Shown: piece by piece, positions 21,322-29,388 of the stretch
Position numbering within the stretch: the first letter of the stretch is position 1
How the letters are laid out: each line of letters starts with the position of its first letter
From: Synergistales bacterium
Lineage (GTDB): Bacteria > Synergistota > Synergistia > Synergistales > Aminobacteriaceae
Length of the DNA: 29,504 nt
Direction: 5' to 3'
Assembly: GCA_025997955.1 (NCBI GenBank)
Contig: BNVH01000046.1
Span: forward strand, 1 to 29,504
Made by a program: the position numbers and the translations under genes
Notes under the pieces: generated by a model
What the model was told of the DNA's origin: nothing
What the model saw: only the letters and a program-made list of their open reading frames with translations
The model's database searches: none

Positions 21322-22866
21322 ATGAAATTAATTTTTGAAACCAAAAAAGCGCGTTTTGGCGTGGAGTTTTTAAGAAAAACGCGCTTTGCGTTTGTTTTAT
21401 GCGTCGCGGCGATTTTATTATCGCTTGCCTTACCCGTAGAATCGGACGCGGCGCAGGCTATCGTGCGGCGCGACGCGTTTTTATCGCAGTTACTCTCGGC
21501 GCGCGGATTTGAAACGCAAAATAAAGCAAGCGCCAATGCGCTTTTTATCTTGAAAAGCGGTATAGTGACTGACACTGTTGATAAATTGGAGCAAGCCGTG
21601 ACGAGACAGGACGCTTTGCGCTGGATGATTCAGGCCCTCGGTCTCTCAGAAGAGGCGAAAATTCTGTCCAACCCATCCGTCAATTCGTCATCTCTCAAAC
21701 TTCCGTTTAACGACGTAAAGCCGTTATCCGACTTTGAACGAGGCTGTCTTTTGGTCGCCACTCTTATGAAGCCGCCGCTTTTTAAAAACTCCGCCGCCGT
21801 CTTCGGCCACTCGCACAAAATCTCCCCCGACGAGGCGAAAGTTTTGATATCAAACGTCAGACGAGCGAGCGAGGCCATGAAATTAGAGCTGTCCTTTCCG
21901 ATTGCCTCAGGTATGAATATGGAGATATACAGGGAGGGGACGTTCAGCGGCATTCCCAAGTGGCGCGTATATGTCGATGGTTTTGACGAGCGTGAGGAAG
22001 TGATAAGTCTGCAAAAACATTTTGCGTCCAAAGGCTTCAAGATGAAAGAGAGTAACCCGAACTACGAGTGGCGCTTGGGGAGCGAACTGTTCGAGGATTA
22101 CGCGGACGCTAAGCGCGTGGCGGCTATTGCCAAGAGTAAGGGCAAAAGCAGCCGAATTTTTGCCTCCCTCATGAACGAAAACCTTGAAAATCAACCGTTT
22201 TATTGGGCGCTCCTGACTATCGACCCGGCGCGGTTTGTTATGGAACCGATAATGCCAATAGAGGGTATATCCGTACTCTCGCCCTTGTCGGTTATATCGA
22301 AAGGAGCCGGCGTAAGCGCGGCGATAAACGCCGGCTTTTTCGCGCTCACAGCTCGCAACAGAGGTTATCCTATAGGGATTTTGAAAAGATATGATCTTCT
22401 CTTGAGTAAGCCTTATGCGGGGCGCACATGCTTGGGTTGGCGCCAAGACAACAGGGCTATGTTCGGCAAGCCCGACGTATACGAAAATAATTCTCAGCCT
22501 TGGTGGAACGATATGGAAAACGTAATACAGGCAGGGCCGTACCTTATCCATAATGGCGAGATAGGCATAGAGCCGGAGGGGTACGACAAGTCTATCCTGA
22601 ACTTGCGACACCCAAGAACGGCGGTCGGCCTAACGAAAAGCGGTCAGTGGGCTTTCTTTGTGGGCGACGGACGCGACTCTATGCACAGCGCTGGTTACAC
22701 GCTTCTGGAGATGGCCGTCATTCTCAAGAGAAAGGGCTTGGCCTACGCTTTAAACTTAGACGGCGGCGGGTCATCCGAGATTTTGGTGAACGGTCGGCTT
22801 TTTAACGCTCCGTCGGAGAAGAGGGAGCGCCCGGTGAGTTATGGAATAGGGGTCAAGGTTCGGTAA
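21322..22866 (+). CDS. Exported phosphodiester glycosidase (NAGPA/DUF2233) with SLH-like N-terminus
   Basis: This 514-residue exported protein has a long basic N-terminal segment and a hydrophobic helix (about 23-39), then cleavage near SDAAQA. Residues 45-185 look like degenerate S-layer-homology repeats (TRQDALRWMIQALGL, LPFNDVKPLSDFERGCLLVA, ISPDEAKVLI), which would tie it to the envelope. About residues 210-270 resemble a SPOR-like domain (WRVYVDGFDEREEVISLQKH). The C-terminal half is the NAGPA domain, with ISKGAGVSAAINAGFF, HPRTAVGLTKSGQWAFFVGD and ALNLDGGGSSEILVNGRLFN. Members cleave phosphodiester-linked sugars in envelope glycans; the substrate here is unknown. Confidence 0.87.
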   Translation: MKLIFETKKARFGVEFLRKTRFAFVLCVAAILLSLALPVESDAAQAIVRRDAFLSQLLSARGFETQNKASANALFILKSGIVTDTVDKLEQAVTRQDALRWMIQALGLSEEAKILSNPSVNSSSLKLPFNDVKPLSDFERGCLLVATLMKPPLFKNSAAVFGHSHKISPDEAKVLISNVRRASEAMKLELSFPIASGMNMEIYREGTFSGIPKWRVYVDGFDEREEVISLQKHFASKGFKMKESNPNYEWRLGSELFEDYADAKRVAAIAKSKGKSSRIFASLMNENLENQPFYWALLTIDPARFVMEPIMPIEGISVLSPLSVISKGAGVSAAINAGFFALTARNRGYPIGILKRYDLLLSKPYAGRTCLGWRQDNRAMFGKPDVYENNSQPWWNDMENVIQAGPYLIHNGEIGIEPEGYDKSILNLRHPRTAVGLTKSGQWAFFVGDGRDSMHSAGYTLLEMAVILKRKGLAYALNLDGGGSSEILVNGRLFNAPSEKRERPVSYGIGVKVR

Positions 22867-22871
22867 CGGAA

Positions 22872-24053
22872 TTAGAACAACAGGTTGCGTCTTGAGACCG
22901 GCGGAGCGACTGCGGCCGTCGCGAGCTCGTCGCCTACCTTGACGTCGCCCGACATAACCTCCGCGCGGCTTCCGTCTGTCGCGCCGATACGCAGCAAAAT
23001 TTTTTTGGAGAGCGCTCCCTCCGAAACAGACCATACATAGCCCAAACTCAAAGACGCGGCCGTTTCGGCCGTCGCGAGATCGGACGAAAGAGATTCGAGA
23101 AGGTCTTTTGGCGGGCTGAACCTCAGCGCCGCGACCGGGACGCGAAGAACTCCGACGCGTCGGTTGGTCTTTATGGATACGTTAGCCGTCATGCCGGGCT
23201 TCAGGCGAAGATCTGAATTGTCTACGTGAATAACTACGGTGTAAGTGACTACGCCGTCCGTTGTGGATGGCGCTATGCGCACCTGAGCGACGCGCCCCTT
23301 AAAACTCTCTTCCGGGAAAGCGTCCACGCCAAAATCCACGTCCTGCTCTTCCGCGACGCGCCCTATGTCCGACTCGTCTACGTCTGCGTTTATTCTCATC
23401 CTTGTCAGGTCTTGGGCTATGCGGAAAAGCGTGGGCGTCTGGAAGCTCGCCGCCACGGTCTGCCCCACATCGACTTGACGCGACACGACAACGCCGTCTA
23501 TTGGAGAGGTTATATCAGTATAGCCAAGGTTTGTCTCGGCCCGCTCTATGGCGGCTTTTGCCTGGACGACCCTTGCCTTGGCCTCCTGAACTTGCGCGCG
23601 CCTCAGTAGCGCCAATGTCTCGGCGTCCTCAAGCTCGCTTTTGGCTATCAGTTTTCGCGTAAACAGCTCCTTGCTCCGCGCGTGCTTTCGTTCTGAATCC
23701 ACGAGCGAAGCGCTCGCGCTCCCCACGCCCGCCTCGGCCGCGGCGAGGTTAGCCCGCGCCTCTATAAGCTGCGAGCGCAGCACGGACGTATCAAGGCGCG
23801 CCACTGTCTGTCCGGCTTTTACGGGGGAATTGTAGTCGACGAATATCTCCTGAATTGTCCCCGACACCTGCGTACCCACATCGACGACGGACACCGAGTC
23901 GAGCTTTCCTCCAGCCGTCACAACGCTTGTTATGTCACCCGAATCGACCCTTTCCGTCCGGATACTATAAAGGATTGGAGCGTCCTTGAAAAAGACGCTC
24001 CAAGCTCCGTACGCTAAAGCAACGGCGAGACCCAAAAAAAATATTTTCTTCAT
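22872..24053 (-). CDS. MacA-like periplasmic adaptor (HlyD/RND family)
   Basis: This 393-residue membrane-fusion adaptor of tripartite efflux pumps has an N-terminal signal anchor (residues 4-22). It has a first barrel-sandwich half (GTQVSGTIQEIFVDYNSPVK followed by AGQTVARLD), and a long alpha-helical hairpin of Ala-rich coiled coil (about 90-170). The second lipoyl half is TDITSPIDGVVVSRQVDVGQ followed by TV, and a beta-barrel follows with LKPGMTANVSI. This layout is MacA-type, which works with a MacB ABC transporter. No MacB or outer-membrane factor is in the window. It starts 18 bases after the metK stop, so it probably shares the SAM-controlled transcript. Confidence 0.9.
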   Translation of the reverse strand: MKKIFFLGLAVALAYGAWSVFFKDAPILYSIRTERVDSGDITSVVTAGGKLDSVSVVDVGTQVSGTIQEIFVDYNSPVKAGQTVARLDTSVLRSQLIEARANLAAAEAGVGSASASLVDSERKHARSKELFTRKLIAKSELEDAETLALLRRAQVQEAKARVVQAKAAIERAETNLGYTDITSPIDGVVVSRQVDVGQTVAASFQTPTLFRIAQDLTRMRINADVDESDIGRVAEEQDVDFGVDAFPEESFKGRVAQVRIAPSTTDGVVTYTVVIHVDNSDLRLKPGMTANVSIKTNRRVGVLRVPVAALRFSPPKDLLESLSSDLATAETAASLSLGYVWSVSEGALSKKILLRIGATDGSRAEVMSGDVKVGDELATAAVAPPVSRRNLLF

Positions 24054-24071
24054 ACGTCTCTAAGACGAACT

Positions 24072-25268
24072 CTACGCGTCCTTCTTGATAGCTTCCGCTC
24101 TGTCGGTCTTCTCCCAGCCTGGGAGGGGCGTTATATCAATTCTGCCGAAGTGTCCGTAGGCCGCCAGCGCGCGGTACTGTGGCTTGCGCAGGTCGAGGTC
24201 GCGGATGATGGCGGCGGGGCGGAAGTCGAAGTGCTTGCGTAAAAGCTCGGTTATCTTCTCGTGCGACACTTTGCCTGTGCCAAATGTGTCGACGGCCAAC
24301 GACACCGGCTCCGCTACGCCGATGGCGTAAGCGACCTGAATCTGGCACTGATCGGCTATGCCGGACGCCACGATGTTTTTAGCGGCGTAGCGGGCCATGT
24401 AGGCTCCGCTTCTGTCGACCTTGGTGGGGTCCTTACCGGAGAACGCGCCGCCGCCGTGCGGCACCCAGCCGCCGTAGGTATCGACGATTATCTTGCGTCC
24501 CGTAAGACCGGTATCGGCCATGGGGCCGCCCTTCACGAAACGTCCGGTGGGGTTGACGAGTATGCGGGTTTTGGCGTCGATGAGCTCAGGCGGAACTATG
24601 GGCTTGATGACGTACTCCAATATGTTTTCATGGATTTCCTTGAGCGTGGCCTCGGGGTGATGCTGAGTGGCTATGAGTATCGTGTCGGCGCGCACAGCGC
24701 GTCCGCCGTCGTACTGAATGGAAACCTGCGTTTTTCCGTCCGGGCGTAAGTATGTCACGCGTCCGTCTCTACGTACTTTCGTGAGCTGGCGGGCCAACTT
24801 GTGGGCAAGGGCTATGGGCAGCGGCATATACTCCTCGGTCTCCTTGCAGGCGTAGCCGAACATCATGCCCTGGTCGCCCGCGCCTGTTTTGGCTATGTCG
24901 GCCTCCGTCACGGTCTGGTTGCGCACTTCGAGCGCGTTATCGACGCCGAGCGCTATATCGCTCGACTGCTCGTCGATGGCCGTGATTACGGAGCAGGTCT
25001 CGCCGTCAAAGCCGTATTTGGCGCGGGTGTAGCCGATTTCTTTTACAATTTCGCGCGCTAATTTCGGTATATCCACATATGTCTTCGTGGTTATCTCGCC
25101 CGCCACCATTACTAATCCGGTTGTGCAAAGGGTTTCGCAGGCCACGCGCCCGTATGGGTCGTCTTTTAGAATCGCGTCCAAGATTCCGTCAGAGATTTGA
25201 TCCGCTATCTTGTCGGGATGTCCTTCGGTGACGGACTCCGACGAAAAAATAAATTTCTCCACTGACAT
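24072..25268 (-). CDS. metK: S-adenosylmethionine synthetase
   Basis: This 398-residue enzyme makes S-adenosylmethionine from methionine and ATP. Signatures are SESVTEGHPDKIADQISDGI (N-terminal ATP/Mg site), TGAGDQGMMFGYA (hexapeptide region) and GGGAFSGKDPTKVDRSGAYM (P-loop-like segment). The start at 25268 (MSVEKFIFSS) follows GAGAGG; the frame stays open to 25373, but that stretch is the riboswitch expression platform, not protein. Transcription is controlled by the SAM-I riboswitch at 25360-25459 and terminator at 25309-25341. The MacA-like gene follows at 18 bases. Confidence 0.97.
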   Translation of the reverse strand: MSVEKFIFSSESVTEGHPDKIADQISDGILDAILKDDPYGRVACETLCTTGLVMVAGEITTKTYVDIPKLAREIVKEIGYTRAKYGFDGETCSVITAIDEQSSDIALGVDNALEVRNQTVTEADIAKTGAGDQGMMFGYACKETEEYMPLPIALAHKLARQLTKVRRDGRVTYLRPDGKTQVSIQYDGGRAVRADTILIATQHHPEATLKEIHENILEYVIKPIVPPELIDAKTRILVNPTGRFVKGGPMADTGLTGRKIIVDTYGGWVPHGGGAFSGKDPTKVDRSGAYMARYAAKNIVASGIADQCQIQVAYAIGVAEPVSLAVDTFGTGKVSHEKITELLRKHFDFRPAAIIRDLDLRKPQYRALAAYGHFGRIDITPLPGWEKTDRAEAIKKDA

Positions 25269-25308
25269 TACAATCATCCTCTCGTTAAAATAAAAGTATA
25301 AAATAAAT

Positions 25309-25341
25309 AGCGCCCTTCCCCAAGACAACAGGAAGAGCGCT
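25309..25341 (-). terminator. Riboswitch-controlled terminator upstream of metK
   Basis: On the minus strand AGCGCTCTTCC pairs with GGAAGGGCGCT (10 of 11 positions) around an 11-base loop, followed by ATTTATTTTATACTTTTATTTT. It lies between the SAM aptamer and the metK start and is its expression platform. Confidence 0.85.
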
Positions 25342-25359
25342 TCAACTTTCTTTCTCTCC

Positions 25360-25459
25360 CTCTCATCATTCAATCCTGACGGATTGCTGGTATTGGCACC
25401 TATTTTTGTTAGGTTGCCGGGCTTCGTCGGGCCAGTCCCTCCACCTCTCTTGATAAGAG
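25360..25459 (-). promoter_or_regulatory. SAM-I riboswitch (S-box)
   Basis: On the minus strand P1 CTCTTATCA (25459-25451) pairs with TGATGAGAG (25368-25360). Between them are the conserved S-box core segments: AGAGAGGTGGAGGGACTGGC, CCGACGAAGCCCGGCAACC and AGGTGCCAATACC. A P4-like hairpin follows (AATCCGTCAGGATT). It is placed directly upstream of metK, the classical target. SAM binding should favour the terminator at 25309-25341. Confidence 0.95.
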
Positions 25460-25487
25460 TACTAATTATTTTAAAAAACCAACGGCA

Positions 25488-25515
25488 ATTATACCGCCTT
25501 TTGCGGTTAAGTCAA
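25488..25515 (-). promoter_or_regulatory. Promoter of the SAM riboswitch-metK transcript
   Basis: On the minus strand -35 TTGACT (25515-25510) and -10 TATAAT (25493-25488) are 16 bases apart. The spacer holds a small dyad (ACCGC/GCGGT, 25493-25507). Transcription would start about 20 bases before the aptamer. Confidence 0.8.
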
Positions 25516-25566
25516 CCAAAAAAGAAGTAAAAACCAACTAAATTTGTAATATTTGCTAAGACAGAA

Positions 25567-26043
25567 CTACATGACTCCCTTTTCGCCGTTATCCCGCAGG
25601 ACGGCGTCGCAACTTCCGATATGATACGAGGAATGCCCGGACATGATGGCCAGCGCCATCGCGTTGTTCATCGGCGCGCCGAAACGGGCGGAAAGCCCCG
25701 CGTTTTCCTCAGTGAGCTTAGCGTCGTCGAGCGTCGCTATCCAAGCGTCGGCTTCGGCCTTCTTTTTGTCGGCGTATGTCTTGAGCTCCTCCTTAGAGGG
25801 AGCCGTAGTCGGCTCGCTCTTGAACTTCGCCACGTCCAAGCCCCAAGGCCCAGGCTGCGGCTCGCTGTCCTTCGGCAGGACGAAAAGGCTCACGCAGAAG
25901 AAGCAGTGATAAAGCTGCTGCCAAAATACGAACCCGCCGCCCTTCTTCGTCCAAACAGAATCCGGGCAAACTTTGATGAGTTCGTTCAGAAACTCCCAGC
26001 CCCTGTCAAAGTTACCCTTCAGGGAATCCGTTATAGCTCTCAT
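25567..26043 (-). CDS. DinB-like helical-bundle protein
   Basis: This 158-residue protein looks like a DinB/YfiT-type four-helix bundle. A first helix (DSLKGNFDRGWEFLNELIKV) is followed by WQQLYHCFFCVSLFVL, whose His is at the usual first metal position. A C-terminal SGHSSYHIGSCDAVLRDNGE supplies two more His, giving a plausible three-His metal site. Members include thiol-dependent transferases, but the substrate is unknown. The start at 26043 (MRAITD) is chosen because GGAGGAGG lies 9-10 bases upstream; an in-frame start at 26097 has none. Downstream of etfA on the same strand, by 95 bases. Confidence 0.75.
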   Translation of the reverse strand: MRAITDSLKGNFDRGWEFLNELIKVCPDSVWTKKGGGFVFWQQLYHCFFCVSLFVLPKDSEPQPGPWGLDVAKFKSEPTTAPSKEELKTYADKKKAEADAWIATLDDAKLTEENAGLSARFGAPMNNAMALAIMSGHSSYHIGSCDAVLRDNGEKGVM

Positions 26044-26078
26044 AAGCAAACAGCCTCCTCCATACGAATACATCGAAC

Positions 26079-26088
26079 CGAACGTTCG
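26079..26088. promoter_or_regulatory. Palindromic site CGAACGTTCG upstream of the DinB-like gene
   Basis: A perfect 10-base palindrome, preceded by another CGAAC (26074-26078), lies 35 bases before the DinB-like start. CGAAC/GTTCG half-sites recall Gram-positive SOS boxes, but the spacing (CGAAC-N5-GTTCG) is one base off the usual N4. It could be an operator; evidence is limited to symmetry and place. Confidence 0.35.
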
Positions 26089-26138
26089 AGTTATCATAAC
26101 AATACAGCATATTGCGTTTTAGCGCAAGGGCTTTGGGG

Positions 26139-27152
26139 CTACATTTTGGCGGACAGGCTCTCTTTGACCGCTTTTGTGAAAAGAGGGACTATCTTGAGCG
26201 CGTCTCCTACGACGCCGTAGTCGGCCACCTCGAATATAGGAGCGCCGGGGTCTTTGTTTATGGCCAATATGACGTCCGACTTCTCCATGCCGGCCAAGTG
26301 CTGTATGGCGCCCGATATGCCGCAGGCTATGTAAAGGTTGGGCCGCACCGTCTTGCCCGTCTGCCCAACTTGCCTGTCCTTCTCCACCCAGCCGGAGTCG
26401 ACGACCGCGCGAGACGACGCGATTGTGCCTCCCAAAGCTCCGGCCAAGTCCTCCAATATGCCGAAGTTCTCAGGCCCCCCCATGCCTCGCCCGCCTGACA
26501 CCAAGACCTTGGCGTCCATTATATCCATTCTCTTGGAGACCTTCTGAACAATTTCCAAGATCTCGACATTTTTGCGTTCGGCTATCCCCGACACTTTGAA
26601 GCTCTCAGGTTTAGCCTTCGCGCCGACCTTTGGCGATATTCTCGCCATGACGCCAGGGCGCACCGTGGCCATCTGGGGGCGGTGGTTGGAGCATCGAATC
26701 GTCGCCATGATGTTGCCGCCAAACGCCGGACGCGTCATCATTAGGTCCTTAGACTCAGCGTCTATCTCAAGCCCAGTGCAGTCCGCCGTGAGGCCGGTGT
26801 GTATTCGCGCGCTGACGCGCGGCGCCAAGTCGCGCCCTATGGACGTCGCGCCGAAGAGCAAGACCTCAGGCTTCACGCTCTTGACGACCTCTGTCAGGGC
26901 GTAAGTGTAGGGCTCCGTCATATATACGTCAAGAGCCGGGTCTTCGACAAATATCACACGGTCAGCGCCCCACTTGGCCAAGTCGTCCGCGAAACCGTCG
27001 AGCTTGCTCCCAAGCGCCACAGCCACGACTTTGCAGGACAGCGCCCCCGCCAGCTCCACGCCCTTGCCCAAAAGCTCGTATGATACGCCAGCGATTTTTT
27101 GGTCTACTTGCTGAATAAAAATCATTACGTCTTTATAACCTTCAACAGCCAT
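26139..27152 (-). CDS. etfA: Electron transfer flavoprotein, alpha subunit
   Basis: This 337-residue FAD-binding partner of EtfB carries electrons to or from acyl-CoA dehydrogenase. The N-terminal domain has the adenine-nucleotide-like fold (VAVALGSKLDGFADDLAKWG, then ADRVIFVED). The C-terminal FAD domain has LVSGGRGMGGPENF, GGTIASSRAVVDSGWV, QVGQTGKTVRPNLYIACGIS followed by GAIQH, and AINKDPGAPIFEVADYGVVG. A GGGAGGG site lies 7 bases before the ATG at 27152. It starts 14 bases after etfB, in the order bcd-etfB-etfA seen in butyrate-type fermenters. Confidence 0.95.
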   Translation of the reverse strand: MAVEGYKDVMIFIQQVDQKIAGVSYELLGKGVELAGALSCKVVAVALGSKLDGFADDLAKWGADRVIFVEDPALDVYMTEPYTYALTEVVKSVKPEVLLFGATSIGRDLAPRVSARIHTGLTADCTGLEIDAESKDLMMTRPAFGGNIMATIRCSNHRPQMATVRPGVMARISPKVGAKAKPESFKVSGIAERKNVEILEIVQKVSKRMDIMDAKVLVSGGRGMGGPENFGILEDLAGALGGTIASSRAVVDSGWVEKDRQVGQTGKTVRPNLYIACGISGAIQHLAGMEKSDVILAINKDPGAPIFEVADYGVVGDALKIVPLFTKAVKESLSAKM

Positions 27153-27166
27153 CTCGGCGCCCTCCC

Positions 27167-27949
27167 TTATAGGACAAACTTTTCTTTAAGACGTTCGACG
27201 AGCCAATCAGCGCTCTCTTGTGGGTCTAACGTCACGACTGTACCCTTGCCCTTCAGCGCCTTTGTGAACGACTTCACGACCCTTGTGGGAGAGCCGTTCA
27301 GCCCTAAGTTGGCGTCGTCGATGTCTAAGTCGGCCCTCGTCCAAAGGGTCACTTTCTTCTCGCGGTAGGCCTCGTATATTCCGCCCGGGGTCATATAGCG
27401 CGGCTCGTTCATCTCGCTCAGAACTGTGACGAGACAGGGAAGTTTTGCTTTTATGATGTGATGCCTGTCTTCGTACTGGCGTTTTACCTTTATATACTCG
27501 CCCTCCAAGGTCAGTTCTTCGGCGTAGCTGATGCTAAGCAGACCTAAGTGCTCGGCAATTTGGGGGCCTACTTGGGCTGTGTCGCCGTCTATCGCCTGAC
27601 GCCCCGTGAGAATCAGGTCATATCCTAATTTCTTTACCGCCGCCGCTATGGTAGATGACGTGGCCCAGGTGTCCGCTCCGCCGAAAGCGCGGTCACTCAC
27701 CAATATGACCTCGTCCGCGCCCATAGATAGAGCCTCTCTGAGAACCGCGTCGGCCTGCGGCGGGCCCATTGAGAGAACCGTCACGTGAGCGCCGCTTTGG
27801 TCTTTTATCCTGAGCGCCGCCTCAAGGGCGCTCTTGTCGTCCGGGTTGATGATGCTCGGCACGCCCTCGCGGATAAGCGTGCCCTTTACCGGGTCGAGCT
27901 TGACTTCGTTGGTGTTCGGAACCTGTTTTACGCAAACAACTATATTCAT
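27167..27949 (-). CDS. etfB: Electron transfer flavoprotein, beta subunit
   Basis: This 260-residue partner of EtfA begins MNIVVCVKQVPNTNEVKLDP, has NPDDKSALEAALRIKDQ, and carries the family signature region VKRQYEDRHHIIKAKLPCLV. The segment GRQAIDGDTAQVGPQIAEHL is of the clostridial type, found in flavin-bifurcating ETFs, not the DDxNQTGQ type of mitochondrial ETF. That makes a bifurcating Bcd/EtfAB complex possible: NADH split between crotonyl-CoA and ferredoxin. This is inference from one motif. It starts 17 bases after the dehydrogenase stop. Confidence 0.95.
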   Translation of the reverse strand: MNIVVCVKQVPNTNEVKLDPVKGTLIREGVPSIINPDDKSALEAALRIKDQSGAHVTVLSMGPPQADAVLREALSMGADEVILVSDRAFGGADTWATSSTIAAAVKKLGYDLILTGRQAIDGDTAQVGPQIAEHLGLLSISYAEELTLEGEYIKVKRQYEDRHHIIKAKLPCLVTVLSEMNEPRYMTPGGIYEAYREKKVTLWTRADLDIDDANLGLNGSPTRVVKSFTKALKGKGTVVTLDPQESADWLVERLKEKFVL

Positions 27950-27966
27950 TTCGGCTCATTTCCTTT

Positions 27967-29106
27967 CTATTTCAAAACGTCAGCCGAGATGACCATGCGC
28001 TGAACCTCGCTGGTACCCTCGTATATTTCGGTTATCTTGGCGTCTCGCATCATGCGCTCAACTGGATAATCGCGCGTGTAGCCGTAGCCGCCGTAAAGCT
28101 GGACGCACTTTGTCGTGACTTCCATAGCGGTCTCGGCGGCGAAGAGCTTGGCCATAGCGGCCTCCGCTGAGTATTTCTTCCTCGCGTCCTTGGCCGCCGC
28201 GGCTTTATAGACCAGCAATCTCGCGGCTTCTATCTTTGTCGCCATATCCGCTATCTGAAACTGCGTGTTTTGGAAGAATGATATGGGTTTGCCGAACTGC
28301 TTTCGCTCCTTGACGTACTTGACTGTTTCATCAAGCGCGCCCTGGGCTATGCCGAGCGCCTGAGCGGCTATGCCGATTCTCCCTCCGTCGAGCGTCTTCA
28401 TGGCGTAGCCAAAGCCCTTACCCTCCTCGCCCAACAGGTTTTCCTTGGGCACTATCATATCCCGAAAGACTATCTCACAAGTAGAAGAGCCTCTTATGCC
28501 CATCTTCTGCTCTTTTTTGCCCACCGAGAAGCCGGGGAAGTCCTTCTCCACGATGAACGCCGATATGCCCTTAGTCCCCTTGGACTTGTCCGTCATGCCG
28601 AAGACTATGAAAGTTTCGGCCGCGCCTCCATTTGTGATAAAAATTTTGCTTCCGTTTATCACGTAATGGTCGCCGTCCAAGACGGCTTTGGTTTGCTGTC
28701 CGGCGGCGTCCGTGCCGGCGTTCGGCTCAGTCAGGGCGAACGCGCCTATTTTCTCGCCGCGCGCTATGGGCGGCAGATATTTAGCCTTTTGCGCGCTTGT
28801 GCCGAACTCCAAGATGGGCGTACAGCACAGGGACGTATGAGCGCTCAATATGACGCTCGTCGTGGCGCATACACGCGCTAATTCCTCGACGCATTGGATA
28901 TATGTCAAAACGTCGCAGCCCTGCCCGCCAAATTCCTTCGGGATGGGTATGCCCATAAAGCCAAAACGCGCCAATTTCTTCACGGTCTCGGCTGGGAAGC
29001 GCTCCTCCTCGTCTATTTCCTGAGCCAATGGCTTGACCTCTTTTTCGGCAAACTCCCGGTAAAGCGTCTTAGCCATTTCCTGTTCTTTGCTGAATTCAAA
29101 ATTCAT
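27967..29106 (-). CDS. bcd: Short-chain (butyryl-type) acyl-CoA dehydrogenase
   Basis: This 379-residue flavoenzyme interconverts acyl-CoA and 2-enoyl-CoA. Family markers are FALTEPNAGTDAAGQQTKAV and the FITNGG flavin-binding stretch, MGIRGSSTCEIVF, and RKQFGKPISFFQNTQFQIAD. The catalytic base is the Glu in KITEIYEGTSEVQRMV near residue 365, the position used by short-chain and butyryl-CoA dehydrogenases. Being in one operon with etfB and etfA points to butyryl-CoA dehydrogenase or an amino-acid-derived short-chain acyl-CoA substrate. The GGGAGGAAGG site precedes the ATG at 29106. Confidence 0.93.
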   Translation of the reverse strand: MNFEFSKEQEMAKTLYREFAEKEVKPLAQEIDEEERFPAETVKKLARFGFMGIPIPKEFGGQGCDVLTYIQCVEELARVCATTSVILSAHTSLCCTPILEFGTSAQKAKYLPPIARGEKIGAFALTEPNAGTDAAGQQTKAVLDGDHYVINGSKIFITNGGAAETFIVFGMTDKSKGTKGISAFIVEKDFPGFSVGKKEQKMGIRGSSTCEIVFRDMIVPKENLLGEEGKGFGYAMKTLDGGRIGIAAQALGIAQGALDETVKYVKERKQFGKPISFFQNTQFQIADMATKIEAARLLVYKAAAAKDARKKYSAEAAMAKLFAAETAMEVTTKCVQLYGGYGYTRDYPVERMMRDAKITEIYEGTSEVQRMVISADVLK

Positions 29107-29378
29107 GTTTCGGCCTTCCTCCCGCTTTCTGAAATTTATTCTTTCAAACTAGAGCTTCGCTTTCGGTAATATTACAATATAATATACGCTGCTTTCACGC
29201 AAGATGATATTGACTAAATCGCCCGAAATTAATTTAAAAGGGCGCGAAGATAATTTTTTTATCAGGTTTTTAGAGGTACCCATTATACGGTATTTTATAC
29301 TGTGTCCAAAACTGCGAGTTGGTTTGAATCCTCAGACTTAGGTTTTGGAAAAGTAGAACGCATATAGTCCACCCTCAC
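29107..29378. other. Intergenic region upstream of bcd
   Basis: The 272 bases upstream of bcd hold no gene that I can see. On the minus strand a possible bcd promoter is TTGCGT, 17 bases, TATTGT, inside an AT-rich palindromic stretch (about 29168-29204). A CGCCC (29220-29224) / GGGCG (29240-29244) hairpin followed at a distance by seven Ts (29253-29259) could be a plus-strand terminator. The right part (29260-29378) is unexplained flank of the IS element. Confidence 0.4.
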
Positions 29379-29388
29379 TTGACATCCT

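Noticed and set aside
25269..25373. Longer metK start reaching into the leader
   Set aside because: These codons are the terminator hairpin and part of the SAM-I riboswitch; the family starts at MSVEKF.
25621..26220. A 199-codon plus-strand ORF opposite the DinB-like gene
   Set aside because: Arg-rich shadow frame with no domain; the opposite strand has a better ribosome binding site and a recognisable fold.
29300..29340. GGTTTGAATCC, resembling a tRNA T-arm
   Set aside because: No flanking stem closes it and no acceptor, D or anticodon arm can be built around it.
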